A stretch of DNA of 64,000 bases from Iris pallida (taxonomy: Eukaryota; Streptophyta; Magnoliopsida; Asparagales; Iridaceae): NCBI GenBank assembly GCA_029216955.1, contig JANAVB010042220.1, forward strand, positions 15,016,799 to 15,080,798, read 5' to 3'. Of the stretch, positions 32,948 to 45,081 are shown one piece after another; positions within the stretch are counted from its first letter, which is position 1, and each line of letters opens with the position of its first letter. Below the pieces are notes generated by a model. That model made no database searches. It was not told the DNA's origin and saw nothing but the letters and a program-made list of their open reading frames with translations. Made by a program: the position numbers and the translations under genes.

Positions 32948-35900
32948 GCTGGAGCATAGATGTCAATCATGTCCAGCTTGTTACATAAAAATTGAACCCG
33001 GGGACCCAGGAGAGGCTTTGTGAAGATATCAGCTATCTGGTCGCCGGTCCGCACATGTTGAAACCTTATCACTCCTTTTGTATATTCATCATGAACAAAA
33101 TGAATATCAATTTCAATATGCTTCGTCCTTTCATGAAATACTGGGTTGGTGGCAATGTGAATAGCAGATTGGTTATCACACCATAGGTCTGCCACTTGAG
33201 ATCCTGCGTCTTCTCCCAGTTCTTGTAGGAGATGCTTCATATATAATATTTCTGACGTGCCATGAGCAATAGCTCGATATTCTGCTTCTGAGCTTGAGCG
33301 TGCTATCACACTTTGTTTCTTGCTTTTCCACGATACAAGATTTTCGCCAACAAATACGGAGTAGCCAGATGTAGACCGTCTATCTGCCAGACTTGCTCCC
33401 CAGTCAGCATCAGTAAAACACTCAATGCGAGAATGTCCGTTATTCTCTATTCGAATTCCTTTTCCTGGATTCTTTACTAGATAACATAGAATTCTGAGAA
33501 CTGCCTGCCAGTGTGGAACTCTTGGAGAAGCCATGAATCTACTCGCGACGCTTACTGCAAAAGAAATATCCGGACGCGTCATGACTGCCAAGTAGTTGAG
33601 TTTACCAACCACTCGACGATACTGATCTGGATTGGTCATCAGGACCCCTTCGTCTGGAAGTAACTTCGCCCCTGGATCCATAGGTGAGTTTGCTCCCTTT
33701 GCTTGCATCATGCCTGCATCATTTAGTATATCCAGTACATATTTTCTTTGAGACATTACAATGTCCCGCTTTCCCCGTGTGACTTCAATACCCAAGAAAT
33801 AGTTCAAGGATCCCATATCTTTGGTTTGAAATTGTTCTCCAAGAAACTTCTTGAGATTTGCAATACCCTGTCTGTCATCTCCCGTGATTACAATGTCATC
33901 AACGTAGACACCAAGCAGTATTCTTCCAGCAGATGTGTGTCGATAGAAGATTGAATGGTCCTTCTTCGACTGACACATTCCAAATTGAGTAACCACCTGT
34001 GTAAATCTACCAAACCACGCACGTGGTAATTGTTTCAGGCCATAGAGAGCCTTCCTGAGATGACACACCTTACCCTCCCTTGCAACGAACCCGGGAGGTT
34101 GCATCACGTAGACTTCTTCGTCAAGACCCCCGTGGAGGAAAGCATTTTTGATATCTAGCTGAAGTAAAGGCCAGTCATAGCGAACGGCCAACGCCATGAG
34201 AACACGAACGGACGTTATTTTGGCCACAGGAGAGAAGGTCTCAAAGTAATCCTCACCATATGTTTGAGAGAATCCTTTGGCCACCAGACGAGCCTTCAAT
34301 CGATCAAGAGTGCCATCCGGTTTCACCTTAATCGTGAACACCCACTTACAACCGACAGCCTATTTACCAGTAGGTAAATCGACTAAGTCCCAGGTATGAT
34401 TCTCCTTGAGAGCCTTTATCTCCTCGTGCATAGCAGCACGCCAACCAGGATGTCGGAGACCCTCCTCAGCGTTCTTGGGGATCTGAATCTCATCAATAGT
34501 AGCTACCAGAGACTGAGTATGACAACTAAGACCTTTATAGTTGTCAACATACAAGGGATGATCTCGACACGCACGACGAGGACGTGCTGGAGGCAGAATC
34601 CCCGGAGCTGCGGGCGGAACTGGTGGAGCTGCGGGCGGAACTGGTGGAGGCAGCTCATTGGAGCCGGAGCTACTGGTGGAACCAGAGGAGGATGATTCTG
34701 TGGTGGACGTCGTTAATGGCTGACTTGGTGTATGTGGACCATCATCCTGGGTGACTGGCTCGGTAAGAGAGGGCACCTGTACTGGAGGCTGTTGTGTTTG
34801 AGGAGGAAACAGCAAAAAATCTTCTTCTGGATAAATTAGGGGTGCCGGACCTATTGATTGGGGAAACGGTGGAAAGTTTGATTCGACAAAGGTAACATCC
34901 CGAGTGAAAAAATATCTCTTTAAGACAGGAGAGAAACACCGATACCCTTTCTGATCTTTAGGATACCCAAGAAAAATACATTGTATTGTCTTAGGATCTA
35001 ATTTAGAAAGGGTTGGTCGGGTATCCCGAACATAGCATAAGCAACCAAAGATACGGGGAGGCAGAGGAAACGGTTCTTTTCCAGGAAAGAGCCGAGAAAA
35101 GGGAGTGCTACCATTGAGCACTGACGACGGCATGCGATTAATAAGAAAACAAGCCGTAAGAACCGCATCCGACCAAAATCTCTTGGGTGTACGTGCTTGA
35201 AACATAAGTGCACGTGTTGTTTCCAATAAATGGCGATTCTTGCGTTCGGCAACACCATTTTGTTGGGGTGTATACGCACAAGAGGTTTGGTGGATAATGC
35301 CATTGCTGGCCAGATGTTTAGCAAGATCACGAGATAAATACTCACGGCCATTGTCACTTCGAAGGATTTTGATTGGGAGACCAAATTGTGTTGTTATCTC
35401 GGCATGAAAGTTGCACCAGATGTTAAATAATTCAGCGCAACTTTTCATCAAATAAAGAAACGTGACACGTGAGTAGTCATCGACAAACGTGACAAAGTAC
35501 TTAAAACCCATGACAGATTCAGTCGGACAAGGTCCCCAGATATCAGAATGCACCAACTCAAAAGAAGCGGATGCAAGATTATTAGAGCTTACCGGATAAG
35601 GAACCCGATGATGCTTAGCCAAACGACATGACTCACAATGAAAAGAAGAGGGAATAACTAAGGACGGGTACAATTTCTGGAGAACTTGGGACGACGGATG
35701 ACCTAACCGACAATGTAACTCGACCGGATCCAGTTTCATGCCTGCACAAACAACCGGAGAAGTAGCGTCAAACAGGTACAAGCCTCCAGCCACATGCCCC
35801 TTACCAATAGTCTTCCCAGTTGTCAGGTCCTGAAAAACACAACCATCAGGAAAGAATGTTACTGAGCAATGAAGTTCACGAGTCAGTTGACTAATAGAAA

Positions 35901-37131
35901 GTAAACTGAATGGGTTCCCAGGAGTAAGTAGAACAGAGTTGAGTGATAATCCGGGAGAAAGAGTGGCACTTCCACGGCCGCGGACTGTCAGGGAACCGCC
36001 ATTTGCAACAGTAATGCCAGAAGCACGACGGACAGGTACATAATTATGTATCATACCTGCGTCACCAGTCATGTGAGCGGATGCACCCGAGTCAATTACC
36101 CACTGCTTGGGATTGACAATGCATGCTGCAGAGTATCCGGCTGTGGAACCAAACGTTGATGCTTCACCACGACGTTGAGCCTGGAACTCAAGAAATTCCG
36201 CGTACGAATCGTCGCTCAATGGAACCGAGCGAATGCTATTATCAGGAGCATCCGAAGTAATATTGGCAACAGGAGCTTTAGGACACTGCCACTGAAAATG
36301 TCCTTGTTGGCCACAGTGAAAGCAGGTCCGTAGTCGTCCCCCATCACGACCACCATTGCCTCGTCCGCCATCACGTCCATAAGTCCGACCACCTCGTCGT
36401 CCACCACGTCCACCACGAACGCCAGGACGAGCAGCGCTACTAAGAGCAGATCGATCGGCAGGAGCATCCCCCGGAGTGGTCTCAACCACCTTTGCGGCCC
36501 TTAGAACACGGAAGTGGGCCTCCATCAAGGATGGAACATCAGATCCAGCAATGATCTGGGAACGAGCCGAGTCCGCATCAGGACGAAGAGATGCAAGATA
36601 TGCCATAACATGAAGCTGCTCGCGTTGAGACCGAGCTTCATTGATATCTGACGTCAGAGGAAGAATACGATCAATTTCATCCACCATCGCCTTGAAGGAT
36701 CGGAAGTGGTCCTTATGAGACTTGTCTCCCTGATTAGCTCGGTAAACGCCAACAACCGAATCATATATGCGGGACAAGTCGCGCTTTCCATCAAACGCCG
36801 TTGCTAGGACCTCCCATAGCTCCTTGACTGTGTTCGTGTTTTGAACCATGTCCTCGACGGACGGTTCCATGGAGTTCATCAACTGTGTAAACAGTCGACT
36901 ATCATCCGTCTTCCACTGTTCAAAAGTGGGATCAGTCGTTGCCGGAGGGTTGTCAGTTAAATGTTTAGACAGCCGCATCCCACGGAGTGTTTTCTCAACC
37001 TTCTTACGCCATGTTGAGTAACCATCGGGACCGTCCAATCGACGGTCGACAAGTCGAATCGAAGAGACCGTCGTGCCAGTACTTATCATATTGCTGACAC
37101 CGGTACCATCATCGGTCTTCGGATCTGTCAT
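32944..37131 (-). pseudogene. Copia-D gag-pol polyprotein with one internal amber stop
   Basis: I take the ATG at 37131 (TDPKTDDGTGVSN); the frame is open slightly further upstream without an ATG. The frame runs about 1,395 codons with only one interruption, TAG at 34360-34362, between integrase and RT. Domains from the N-terminus: gag (LDGPDGYSTWRKKVEKTLRG, a UBN2-type region); an RGG-rich segment (GRGGRRGGRTYGRDGGRG); knuckle CFHCGQQGHFQWQC; protease WVIDSGASAHMTGD; GAG-pre-integrase HCRLGHPSSQVLQKLYP; integrase HSDIWGP, RSDNGREY and YTPQQNGVAERKN (D, D, E all present); RT with QLDIKNAFLHG and YVDDIVITGDD (33895-33906); RNase H with CFTDADWGASLADRRSTSGY, CDNQSAIHIA and DIFTKPL. All catalytic residues appear intact. 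Confidence 0.95.
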
Positions 37132-37880
37132 CGTCGCGAGTTCTTCCAACCCCAAATATCACACCAACTTTACGAATGCGCTATAAACGTGGCCACCGCC
37201 GGTGCGCGCATGTAAAGTAAACACGTCAGGACACAGAAGAAAACACGATCATTCTCTGTGTAGATCCTGATGTGATGATCGGGGTAGGATAAACAAAATA
37301 TAGCATTTGTTAATTCCCGACGGCGTAATCTAGGAACAGAAGGTGCCCAAATAAAGCATTTGGCGACAATCTGTCTTCAAAATACGCCGTTCCCTTCCTT
37401 TTTTTTTTTTTTTTCAAAAGGAAAGACGGCTAGGGTTAGGGTTTGGATGTGAAATAAGTAACATAATGGCGGCTAGGATTAGGGTTTGGATGGGCTAGGT
37501 TTAGAGTGGAGCGGGGGGGGGGGGGGGGGGGCGCCGACGGGGGGGGGGGGGGGGCAGCAGGTGCCGGATCTCGGGGGGGGGGGTGCTGGAAAAAGGGGGG
37601 GGGCGCTGGGACAGAGGGGGGGTGCTGGGACAGAGGGGGGGGGGGCAGTGGCGGGGGCAGGGGGCGCTGGTGGGGGGGGGGGGGGGGGGGGGGACAGCAG
37701 CAGCAGGGGGCGCGAGGGGGGGGGGGGGGGGGGCGCTGGACAGGGTGGAGGCAGCAGCAGCGATTGGGGGGGGGGGGGGGGGGCGGCGGGTACTGTAGCA
37801 CGCGGGGGGGGGGGGGGGGGGGGGGGGGGGGGTGGTTGAAATTTTTTTTTTTTTTTGTGGAGAGGGGTGGATGGATTATG
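37132..37880 (-). other. Copia-D leader with poly-C (poly-G on + strand) tracts
   Basis: Between the primer-binding site and gag. 37510-37832 consists of long G runs on the + strand (19 at 37513, 16 at 37539, 22 at 37672, 29 at 37804) separated by short GC words such as GCGCTGG and CAGCAGCAG. On the sense strand this is a C-rich leader. 37425-37500 has CTAGGGTTAGGGTTTGGATG-like words close to a telo-box. Open frames through this region (37436-38003) encode only proline or glycine runs and are not genes. Confidence 0.8.
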
Positions 37881-37892
37881 GCTCTGATACCA
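37881..37892 (-). promoter_or_regulatory. Copia-D primer-binding site (tRNA-iMet)
   Basis: The minus strand reads TGGTATCAGAGC directly after the 5' LTR end, complementary to the 3' end of plant initiator tRNA-Met. It is where minus-strand cDNA synthesis would start. Confidence 0.93.
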
Positions 37893-38051
37893 TGTAGAAT
37901 AGAATAATGGGATGATTTTTTTTTTTTGATGAGAGACTACATATATATAGGAGAGGCTAGCCTCCTCTCCTATTACTCTAAGCAATGTGGGACTAAAGCC
38001 CAATTACTAATAACTCTAATATAACACTTATTTCTAATATAACTCTTAACA
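37893..38051 (-). repeat. Copia-D 5' LTR (159 bp)
   Basis: Same sequence as 32780-32936 apart from an uninterrupted 12-T run (10 positions with one A in the other copy) and TATATATAGG in place of TATATACAGG. Confidence 0.93.
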
Positions 38052-38730
38052 GCAGTCGTGGTACTTAGACTACTTGTAATTATCGGGGTTAAACTATTTT
38101 TGACTGTAAGTATTTCATGAGGACAACTGAATTGAATTATCTTGTAAACATAAAAGTTTCGAACACAATAAAATATAGCAAAACCCACTCTTGGAAATCG
38201 ATAGCGATGATAGTCCAATGATGATGGAGTCCAATTGAAAAAGTTTCAATACTGGAATAGAAGAATACATCGACTCTACAATTTTTCTTTCCGTAACGGA
38301 TTAACCAGAACTACTTAATAAATGAGAACATTTCACAATAGAGAAAATCCAAGTTATTGGAGAGTGAAAATAAAAAAAAGAATCGATGTGGATTTCCTTG
38401 AACAATTTTCTCTGAATCAATCGGAAGCTATCTCGAATATTCTTTTCCCTCTTCTTTAAAGTTGTACAACCTTGAGTAATCACACGGTTTAGACAAGAAA
38501 TGACAAACTAATAATAGGTTGGGCTTCCAACTCTTTGATCAGGTGAGGGTTGAAGATGATACACTACGCTGGATTGGAAGAGTTGTACCTCTCTTGGGCA
38601 TAGTTGATAGACTAGAAGGAATGGATACTAGTCTAAAGATAAAGAGAGTTGTCTTGATAAGTGAGTCTTCAGGACCTATTTATAGGCGTACATGTGGAAT
38701 GTGCTAGTAAATAAGAATCTTTATTAACCG
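38052..38730. other. Host flank / unassigned non-coding sequence
   Basis: Starts with the GCAGT duplication and should be the original downstream flank of the host gene. AT-rich, no gene seen; open frames are short and motif-free. Confidence 0.45.
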
Positions 38731-40620
38731 CACTACAACCGTGGGCCTTTAGGATGGTTACATGTTCATACAACTAGCCATGGTCTAGAATATACAACCA
38801 CGTCGTCCGTAAGCGGAAGAAACATCTTCCAAAAATATGAGGACTAACACTAGCCCCGGATATAAACCACAAAATGAATATATACAGAGTGAGAGACGAT
38901 GAAGAAACCCACTCATACCTTTGGGCTGCTGATCTACAGACGTGGACCATCAAGCTGGAGATACGAATGATCCTTAGGTTCCAGGTAGATCTGACCAAAC
39001 AAGACCAGTGGGTTAAACCCCAAGCAACAAGCACCACAAGCACCACAAGGAGAACACTGATGCGATTATAAGGCCAGCCATCCACTACAGATACACCAGT
39101 ACCCTGCAATACGGTCTAGGTTGTACCTAGACATGGGGGTATATATACGATAAGACAAGTCTCCTATGGCCTCACAAGAATAACTATGTCTCAATCAATC
39201 AACACACGAAATAGAAAATATGGAACATACCAGATAAAGCGGTAAGACATCTTCGACGCTCTATCAAAATGATCATGAAGCTAGCTATACACAATGGAGA
39301 TCTAGCACAGTGTCAAATATACATAATCATATCGTCATGTATAGTCAGAATATAATATAATCATGTGAAAGGAATAAATCTCTAGAATATCAGGTTAACA
39401 GGTGATTGTGGCTAAACATCCAAAAGAGACAAAATGATATAAGAGTGGTGAGAAGAAACCGACTCAATCTCCTTGACGACCATCCTACGGGTACACGCCA
39501 TCTGGGGTAAAGTACACTGGATCCTCGGGCTTTACTACTAGATCTGGCCAAACAAAACTAGAGGAGTCAGACCCCCTAATAACAAGCACTATAAGAAAGC
39601 ACGAGTGAATGAAACAAAATTCAAACAATAGCATTACATAGGAGCATGTGTCGTAGTCTAGGTCTTAGCTTATCATCGAAGTAGTAATCCATCCCTATAG
39701 CAAATAAGGATAAGGGATGAACTACTATGCCATGACAGTCTCGGTCCCAAAACCACTGACATGTAATATATTATAAGCACAAGTAATCTAATAGAACAAC
39801 CAATCAATACCTACGGCTTGGTAGAGTGTCTGGGTTACCCAGTAATATAATATCTACATCCTCAAATCGTATAATGCCGAAGAGGGAATGGCCATCCATA
39901 TAAATATGAATAATTGATAACAATTTATGATCCCTTACGAGTCCAACGGGTCGATAACAATAAATCAATAATGGTCCCAGTACTCCAATAGGGTAGACAC
40001 CAGGACGATAATAGTAATATAAAGTCGAATACTATACTTCACTAGAATGGATGATACCACAGTATCCGATGGATGTCTAGCAATATGTGATCTCGGGATC
40101 CTTCTTCCTTCCAATGCTTCTACGAGTTTTAAGTTACCTAATTAGCCATAAAATTTACGGAGAATCACGTACCGTGGACACACGATCATCCTCCCTAAAT
40201 GTCGTACCATAGTACGGGTATGCTAGGTATGAATCCGCATTGGTTCCCGAGTGCTCCAATCTAGATTCATCTTGAGCGTAGACTACAAAATTCAATACAG
40301 AGATCCTAACTTAACCACGCTAGGATCGTTGACTAACTACGAAGGTATCCGTATAGGTAATAGTAATAAAATATAACATGAATATAATATAGCACCTCAG
40401 TACACATGAAAATAAGTAGCATCACAGTGCACCAGTGAACATGAAACACCTATTAGTGCGATAACAGGGATAGTACCTCAAAGGTAAGAAAGCAATCATA
40501 GGACGAATATACACAGTCATGTCAAGAACAGGAACAATCAGTCAGTCAATCAATTGGATCAATCTATCCATCAAGTTGGTCTATTGATCGAATCAGTCTA
40601 TCACTAGATACGATACTAGT
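38731..40620 (-). repeat. Divergent gypsy-type LTR remnant with internal duplication
   Basis: Two segments (38880-39060 and 39265-39610) align with 60085-60430 of the gypsy LTR: GAAACC(C/G)ACTCA followed about 95 bp later by AGATCTGRCCAAACAAAACYA-type words and GTGGGT/GTCAGACCCC. The stretch GATCATGAAGCTAG at 39270 equals that at 60088. The rest is AT-rich and non-coding, with no clear ends or target duplication. Confidence 0.5.
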
Positions 40621-40779
40621 TATTGTTTTCGAATAAAATTAAAGGATATTTCTTTTGACAAGAACTTTTTAAAGAAGCTTACAAACTATTCAAAATTTTA
40701 TTACATCAATGTGCAAATAAAATAAATTTGAATACAAGTTTAAAATTTTGGAGATTGGTAGCGATGGAGATCCGATTGA

Positions 40780-41450
40780 CATGTGATCGCTTTACTCTAT
40801 TGACGATCCGACTTTGAGTGCAAGAACATAGCCTTCTCCTTCGTAGATGTGAACTTCAAAAATTCTATGCTAGAGCAACTTCAGTGTTCTTCAGTAGAGA
40901 ATCTGTTAGAGGTAATTTGGACATAGTAGACCCAATAAGAACGACTTAGAATTCTCGTGAAGAAATTCTGAGTGTTGAAGAAAATGGTAAAGTTGGATTC
41001 TCTCAACACTCACAAACACTGTTGAAAGAAAGATATGGCGGCAAGACAGCTTTGGACACACCTTACCCCCTATGGTTGCACAAAACTCAGGTATTTATAA
41101 CCATTCAGCACTGTAACTATAAGCTGTTGGAATTCCTTGCAGAAAATAGGATGAATGGTTTTCACGTTCTGCGCACAGAAAAGGAAAAAAAACTGCACTG
41201 CTCGCGCAGAAAGCTTATGCGCAAAAATGTTGTGTTCACTGCATATAAATGCTGACGCGTAACATACGCACAAAACACGTTGAACGTATACGTAGCTCAC
41301 GGTATGTGCGCTACGTGGCTGACCTATCTTTAATCGCAATATTGACTGTAGTCTGACGCCTCGATCTCCAAAATGCATGCTTTAAATGCAAAGATTGCAC
41401 CACACTTACCTCGTAAAACGTAAAATGGAAAGATTAGCACCAATGTCCGA
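40780..41450 (-). repeat. Copia LTR-like fragment (distant Copia-A relative)
   Basis: The composition and order resemble the Copia-A and 8056-8935 LTRs: a gene-like GC-rich TATGGCGGCAAGACAGC, a GTATTTATAACCATT segment where the others have TATATAGG, then GCGCACAGAA/GCGCAGAAAGC/TATGCGC words and GCTGACGCGTAA in place of GCTGACGTGCTAA. It ends where Copia-C coding similarity begins. No boundary repeats found. Confidence 0.4.
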
Positions 41451-42699
41451 TTCTTTAAGGAAGACTATGTCATGAACCATACACCCATGGTAGAGTTGTT
41501 CTGGAAGAATTGAGAGGAGAGACAACTAATAATTCAATACCAATAGTATAAGAGGAGGAACCACAAGTAACTGCACAACGTGTCACAAATGTTAGACTAT
41601 AACCTATAATGCCTCGTCCTAGTGGGAGGGTTGTGATGCAACCTGACAGATTTATGTTCTTCGAAGTGTCGTCAGACTTCGTCCCTGAGGAACAAGATTA
41701 TGATCCCTGCACCTATAATGTAGCACTCCAAGATAAAGATACATAATCTTGGCAAAAATAATAATAATATAGGAAATAGAATCAATGGATTCTGATAAGG
41801 TCTGAGAGCTTGTAGAACCACCCACTGGTATAAAAATCCATTATATCTATGTGAGTCTATAAGAGAAAAAGAGTAGCAGACGGTAAGGTGAAACCTTTAA
41901 AGCACGTCTTATTCAAAAGGTTTTACTTAGAATGGGGTATTGATTATGAGAAAACCTTTACGCCAGTACACGTACGCCTGCATCCATTATTGTGTACCTC
42001 CGAGCCCCAAGGAATGAAACACATGAGCAAATTGGCAAGGCCAAAAAACGAAAAACTAGATGAAGCATGACGACGAAGCAGCCCGACCTCGCATTAGCAT
42101 AGTGCTGCCACTGTCACCCAACATTTCTCTATTTCGAGATTCAGGTATGTCTCATTAGCCATGCTTAAGTCTATCCAGATTCTTTTATCTATTGTAGCTT
42201 ATCTCGATTATGAGATTTGGCAAATTGATGTCAAGACAACTTTCCTTAATGGAAGTCTTGAGGAAAACATCTATATGAAGCAACCAGACGAGTTTATTAA
42301 AAAGGGCCAATAGCATATTGTTTGTAAGCTCAAAAAGTCCATTTATGGAATTAAGAAACCTTCCATATCTTGGAACATCCATTTTGATCAGGTGATAAAA
42401 TCCTATAGATTTTATCAATTTTTGGATGGATCTTGTGTATACAAAAAGTGTGGCAGAAATGTGGTGGTATTCCTATTACTTTACGTGGATGACATATTGC
42501 TCATTGAGAACAATGTAAAGGTGTCATCTAATGTAAGGGTATATCTATCCAAACAGTTTGATATGAAGGACTTGGGAGAAGCAGGTCACATCCTTGGGAT
42601 CAAAGTTCTATGAGATCGCAAGAAAATGATATTGAGCTTATCTCAAGCTATATATATTGATATTGTACTAACTCATTTTATCACTACCAAAATACAGTA

Positions 42700-43030
42700 A
42701 ATTAGCGACGGATAATTAGCGACGAAAATTTTCAGTCGGCGTTAGCGACGGCTTCGTGGCCGCTCGCCGACGGATTACCGACCACATGCCTTTATATTTT
42801 TTATTTTAATTTTAGGGGAGAAAGGTCGCACATCCGTCGCTAGGGTGTCGGAGATATAGCGACGGAAGGCCAGTCGTCGCTACTCAGTCGATTATTTGGC
42901 GGGAATTGTGTAGAGAATTGGCGGGACATTTCTTCGACTACGTAGCGACGGATATTCAGTCGGCAAGTATCAGAAATTGCGACTATCGGGCGACGGGCTA
43001 TAAGCCGTCGCTAGTCCGTCGCTAAATATA
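42700..43030. repeat. CACTA left subterminal GCGACGG repeats
   Basis: Multiple TTAGCGACGG / CCGTCGCTA copies in both orientations, for example near 42715, 42743, 42857, 42947 and 43003-43023. Such arrays are the binding sites of the regulatory transposase protein in En/Spm elements; here binding is inferred only. Confidence 0.75.
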
Positions 43031-43094
43031 CGTTCCAGACTTTAAATGAAACGACAGGGGGAACTTTTCGTATTCCTCCGAAATTCACTCTCTT

Positions 43095-43143
43095 TTCCCT
43101 CTCTCTCTCTCTCCCGCGGCTTCGATGATCGACGTCGGTGTCA

Positions 43144-43178
<35 letters not shown>

Positions 43179-43262
43179 CTCTCCTCTTTCTCTCTCGAAG
43201 GTAATCCCCTCTCTCTCTCTCTCTCTCTCGATCTCTCTCTCACTCTCTCTCTCTCGCGGTTT
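43095..43262. repeat. CT microsatellite and GGCGTC array inside CACTA
   Basis: Runs of CTCTCTCT (43095-43113, 43209-43255) flank a (GGCGTC)n block of about six units at 43149-43180. They produce the Arg/Glu and Asp/Ala-repeat open frames on the minus strand, which are not genes. Confidence 0.75.
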
Positions 43263-43266
43263 CGTA

Positions 43267-43745
43267 TAGGGGCAGCGGGGGCGGCGGGCTTGGGGCGGGG
43301 GCGTCGGAGGCTGGACGGCGGGCTTGGGGCGGGGGCGTCGGGGGCTGGGCGGCGGGCTTGGGGCTGGGGCGTCGGGGGCTGGGCGGCTGGCTTGGGTCGG
43401 GGGTTGGGCGGTGGGCTTGGGGCGGGGGCGTCGGGGGCTGGGCGGCCGGCTTGGGGCTGGGGCGTCGGAGGCTGGGCGGCTGGCTTGGGTCGGGGGCTGG
43501 AAGGTGGACTTGGGGCGGGGGCGTCGGGGGCTGGGCGGCTGGCTTGGGTCGGGGGCTGGGCGGTGGGCTTGGGGCGTGGGCGTCCGGGGCTTGGCGGCGG
43601 GCTTGGGGCTGGGGCGTCGGGGGCTGGACGGGGGCGTCGGGGGCTGGACGGCAGGCTTGGGGCGGGGGTGTCGGGGGCTGGCGGCGGGCTTGGGGCGACG
43701 GCGTCGGGGGCTGGACGGCTGGCTTGGGGCGGAGGCGTCGGGGGT
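43267..43745. repeat. GC-rich minisatellite inside CACTA
   Basis: Tandem copies of a 28-60 bp unit built from GGGGGCTGGGCGG and CTTGGGGCGGGGGCGTC. It is strongly G-rich on the + strand. All six frames stay open because of the periodicity, giving proline- or glycine-rich frames up to 268 codons that should not be annotated as proteins. Confidence 0.8.
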
Positions 43746-44132
43746 ATATGCAACCGACGCACAGCCATAAGCACTCTTCATATATATATATATATGCAAC
43801 CGAACTACTGGGCGACGGGCTTGGGGCGGCGGGCTTTGGTCGGGGGCGGCGGGAGGCTTTGCTTCTCAAATTCATCTGAGTTTATATATTGGATAAATAA
43901 TGTGTTATCCATATTGGGTGTTATCCATTAGTGGTGGTGTTTGGATTAGTAAATATGAATATGGGGTTTGGGATTCATGGTATATATGTTTACTGTCTCA
44001 AGGACAGTGCGAGTTCTATCAGTTGTGTGCTTCTATATAGATGTATATATCTATACATCTAGCTGTGATATACATATATGTATGTGACAATCTCAGTTAG
44101 CGACGGACTAGTGATCGGTTAGCGACGGATAT

Positions 44133-44951
44133 TTCCAGCTCCATTTGCATTAATCTATGGTACGACATGGTGATCAGGACATAGTCCCTGCAGCAATTCG
44201 ACTGGCGAGACAGAAACTATGTAGCCGTAGATAAAGTTGACTGTCCTCCGACCCTCATCCCTCGGCAATGATGATACGACAACCTATCACTATATCTTAT
44301 ATAGTAGTAGATGATGTCTTAGTATTACATTATGTGAGTTCATCTTGATTCTGTTATATCCTTCAGATACTAGATACGATAAGAACATATACTACACGAT
44401 ATGTATACAAAATATAGATGATTCACACTAATGTATGCTAGAATGAATTTTGGGTTGTGTTCTGAGCCATCCGTTCTCATACTTAAAACACATAGGAATT
44501 AGTAGTGTGAGAGTGCCGGAGAGAGTGAGAGCGACGGAGGGGGGAGGAAAGAGAGAGAGAGAGTAAAATGGTACGACATGGTGAAGTAGTACTGTATTTT
44601 GGCTCCAGTTCCAGCTCCATTTGCATTAATCTACGGTACGACATGGTTATCAGAACATAGTCCCTGCAACCATTCGACTGGCGAGGCAGAAACTATGTAG
44701 CCGTAGATAAAGTTGACTGTCCTCCGACCCTCATCCCTCGGCAATGATGATACGACAACATATCACTATATCTTATATAGTAGTAGATGATGTCTTAGTA
44801 TTACATTATGTGAGTTCATCTTGATTCTGTTACATTCTTCAGATATTAGATACGATAAGAACATATACTACACCATATGTACAGAACATAGATGATTCAC
44901 ACTAATGTATGCTAGAATGAATCTTGGGTTGTGTTCTGAGCCATCCGTTCT
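44133..44951. repeat. 345-bp direct repeat pair inside CACTA
   Basis: 44133-44477 and 44609-44951 are near-identical (both start TTCCAGCTCCATTTGC and end GAGCCATCCGTTCT). A third partial copy lies at 45470-45593 (TACGACATGGTGATCAGGAC to GATACGACAAC). The spacer 44478-44608 contains GAGA repeats. Confidence 0.85.
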
Positions 44952-45081
44952 TACATATGGCAAAAAATCAATTTTTTTATACTTTATCGGCTTTTGAAAA
45001 TGTACTCAAATTACATGATGTTTCCTTTAGTTAGCTTGCTTATGTTACAATTATATTATTTGTGACTATCGATCTTACCAG

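Larger units (their letters stand above)
32780..38051 (-). mobile_element. Copia-D: young, nearly intact Ty1/copia retrotransposon
   Basis: It has very short LTRs (157 and 159 bp) differing by two substitutions and a T-run length change, a perfect target duplication GCAGT (32775-32779 and 38052-38056), a primer-binding site abutting the 5' LTR, a polypurine tract abutting the 3' LTR, and one 1.4-kb-codon-scale reading frame broken by a single stop. Total 5,272 bp. It is antisense to the host gene and lies just after its terminal exon. It is the most recent insertion in the window by LTR comparison. Confidence 0.95.

Noticed and set aside
37425..37500. TTAGGG-like words considered as interstitial telomeric repeat
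   Set aside because: Only two or three imperfect copies (CTAGGGTTAGGGTTTGG); more like a telo-box than a telomere tract.
37436..38003. Proline-rich and glycine-rich frames resembling extensins
   Set aside because: They are translations of poly-C/poly-G runs in the Copia-D leader and cross the LTR boundary.
43011..43931. Long proline- or glycine-rich open frames (up to 268 codons) on both strands
   Set aside because: All six frames stay open because of the GC-rich minisatellite and CT repeats; no domain, no codon bias, inside a CACTA element.
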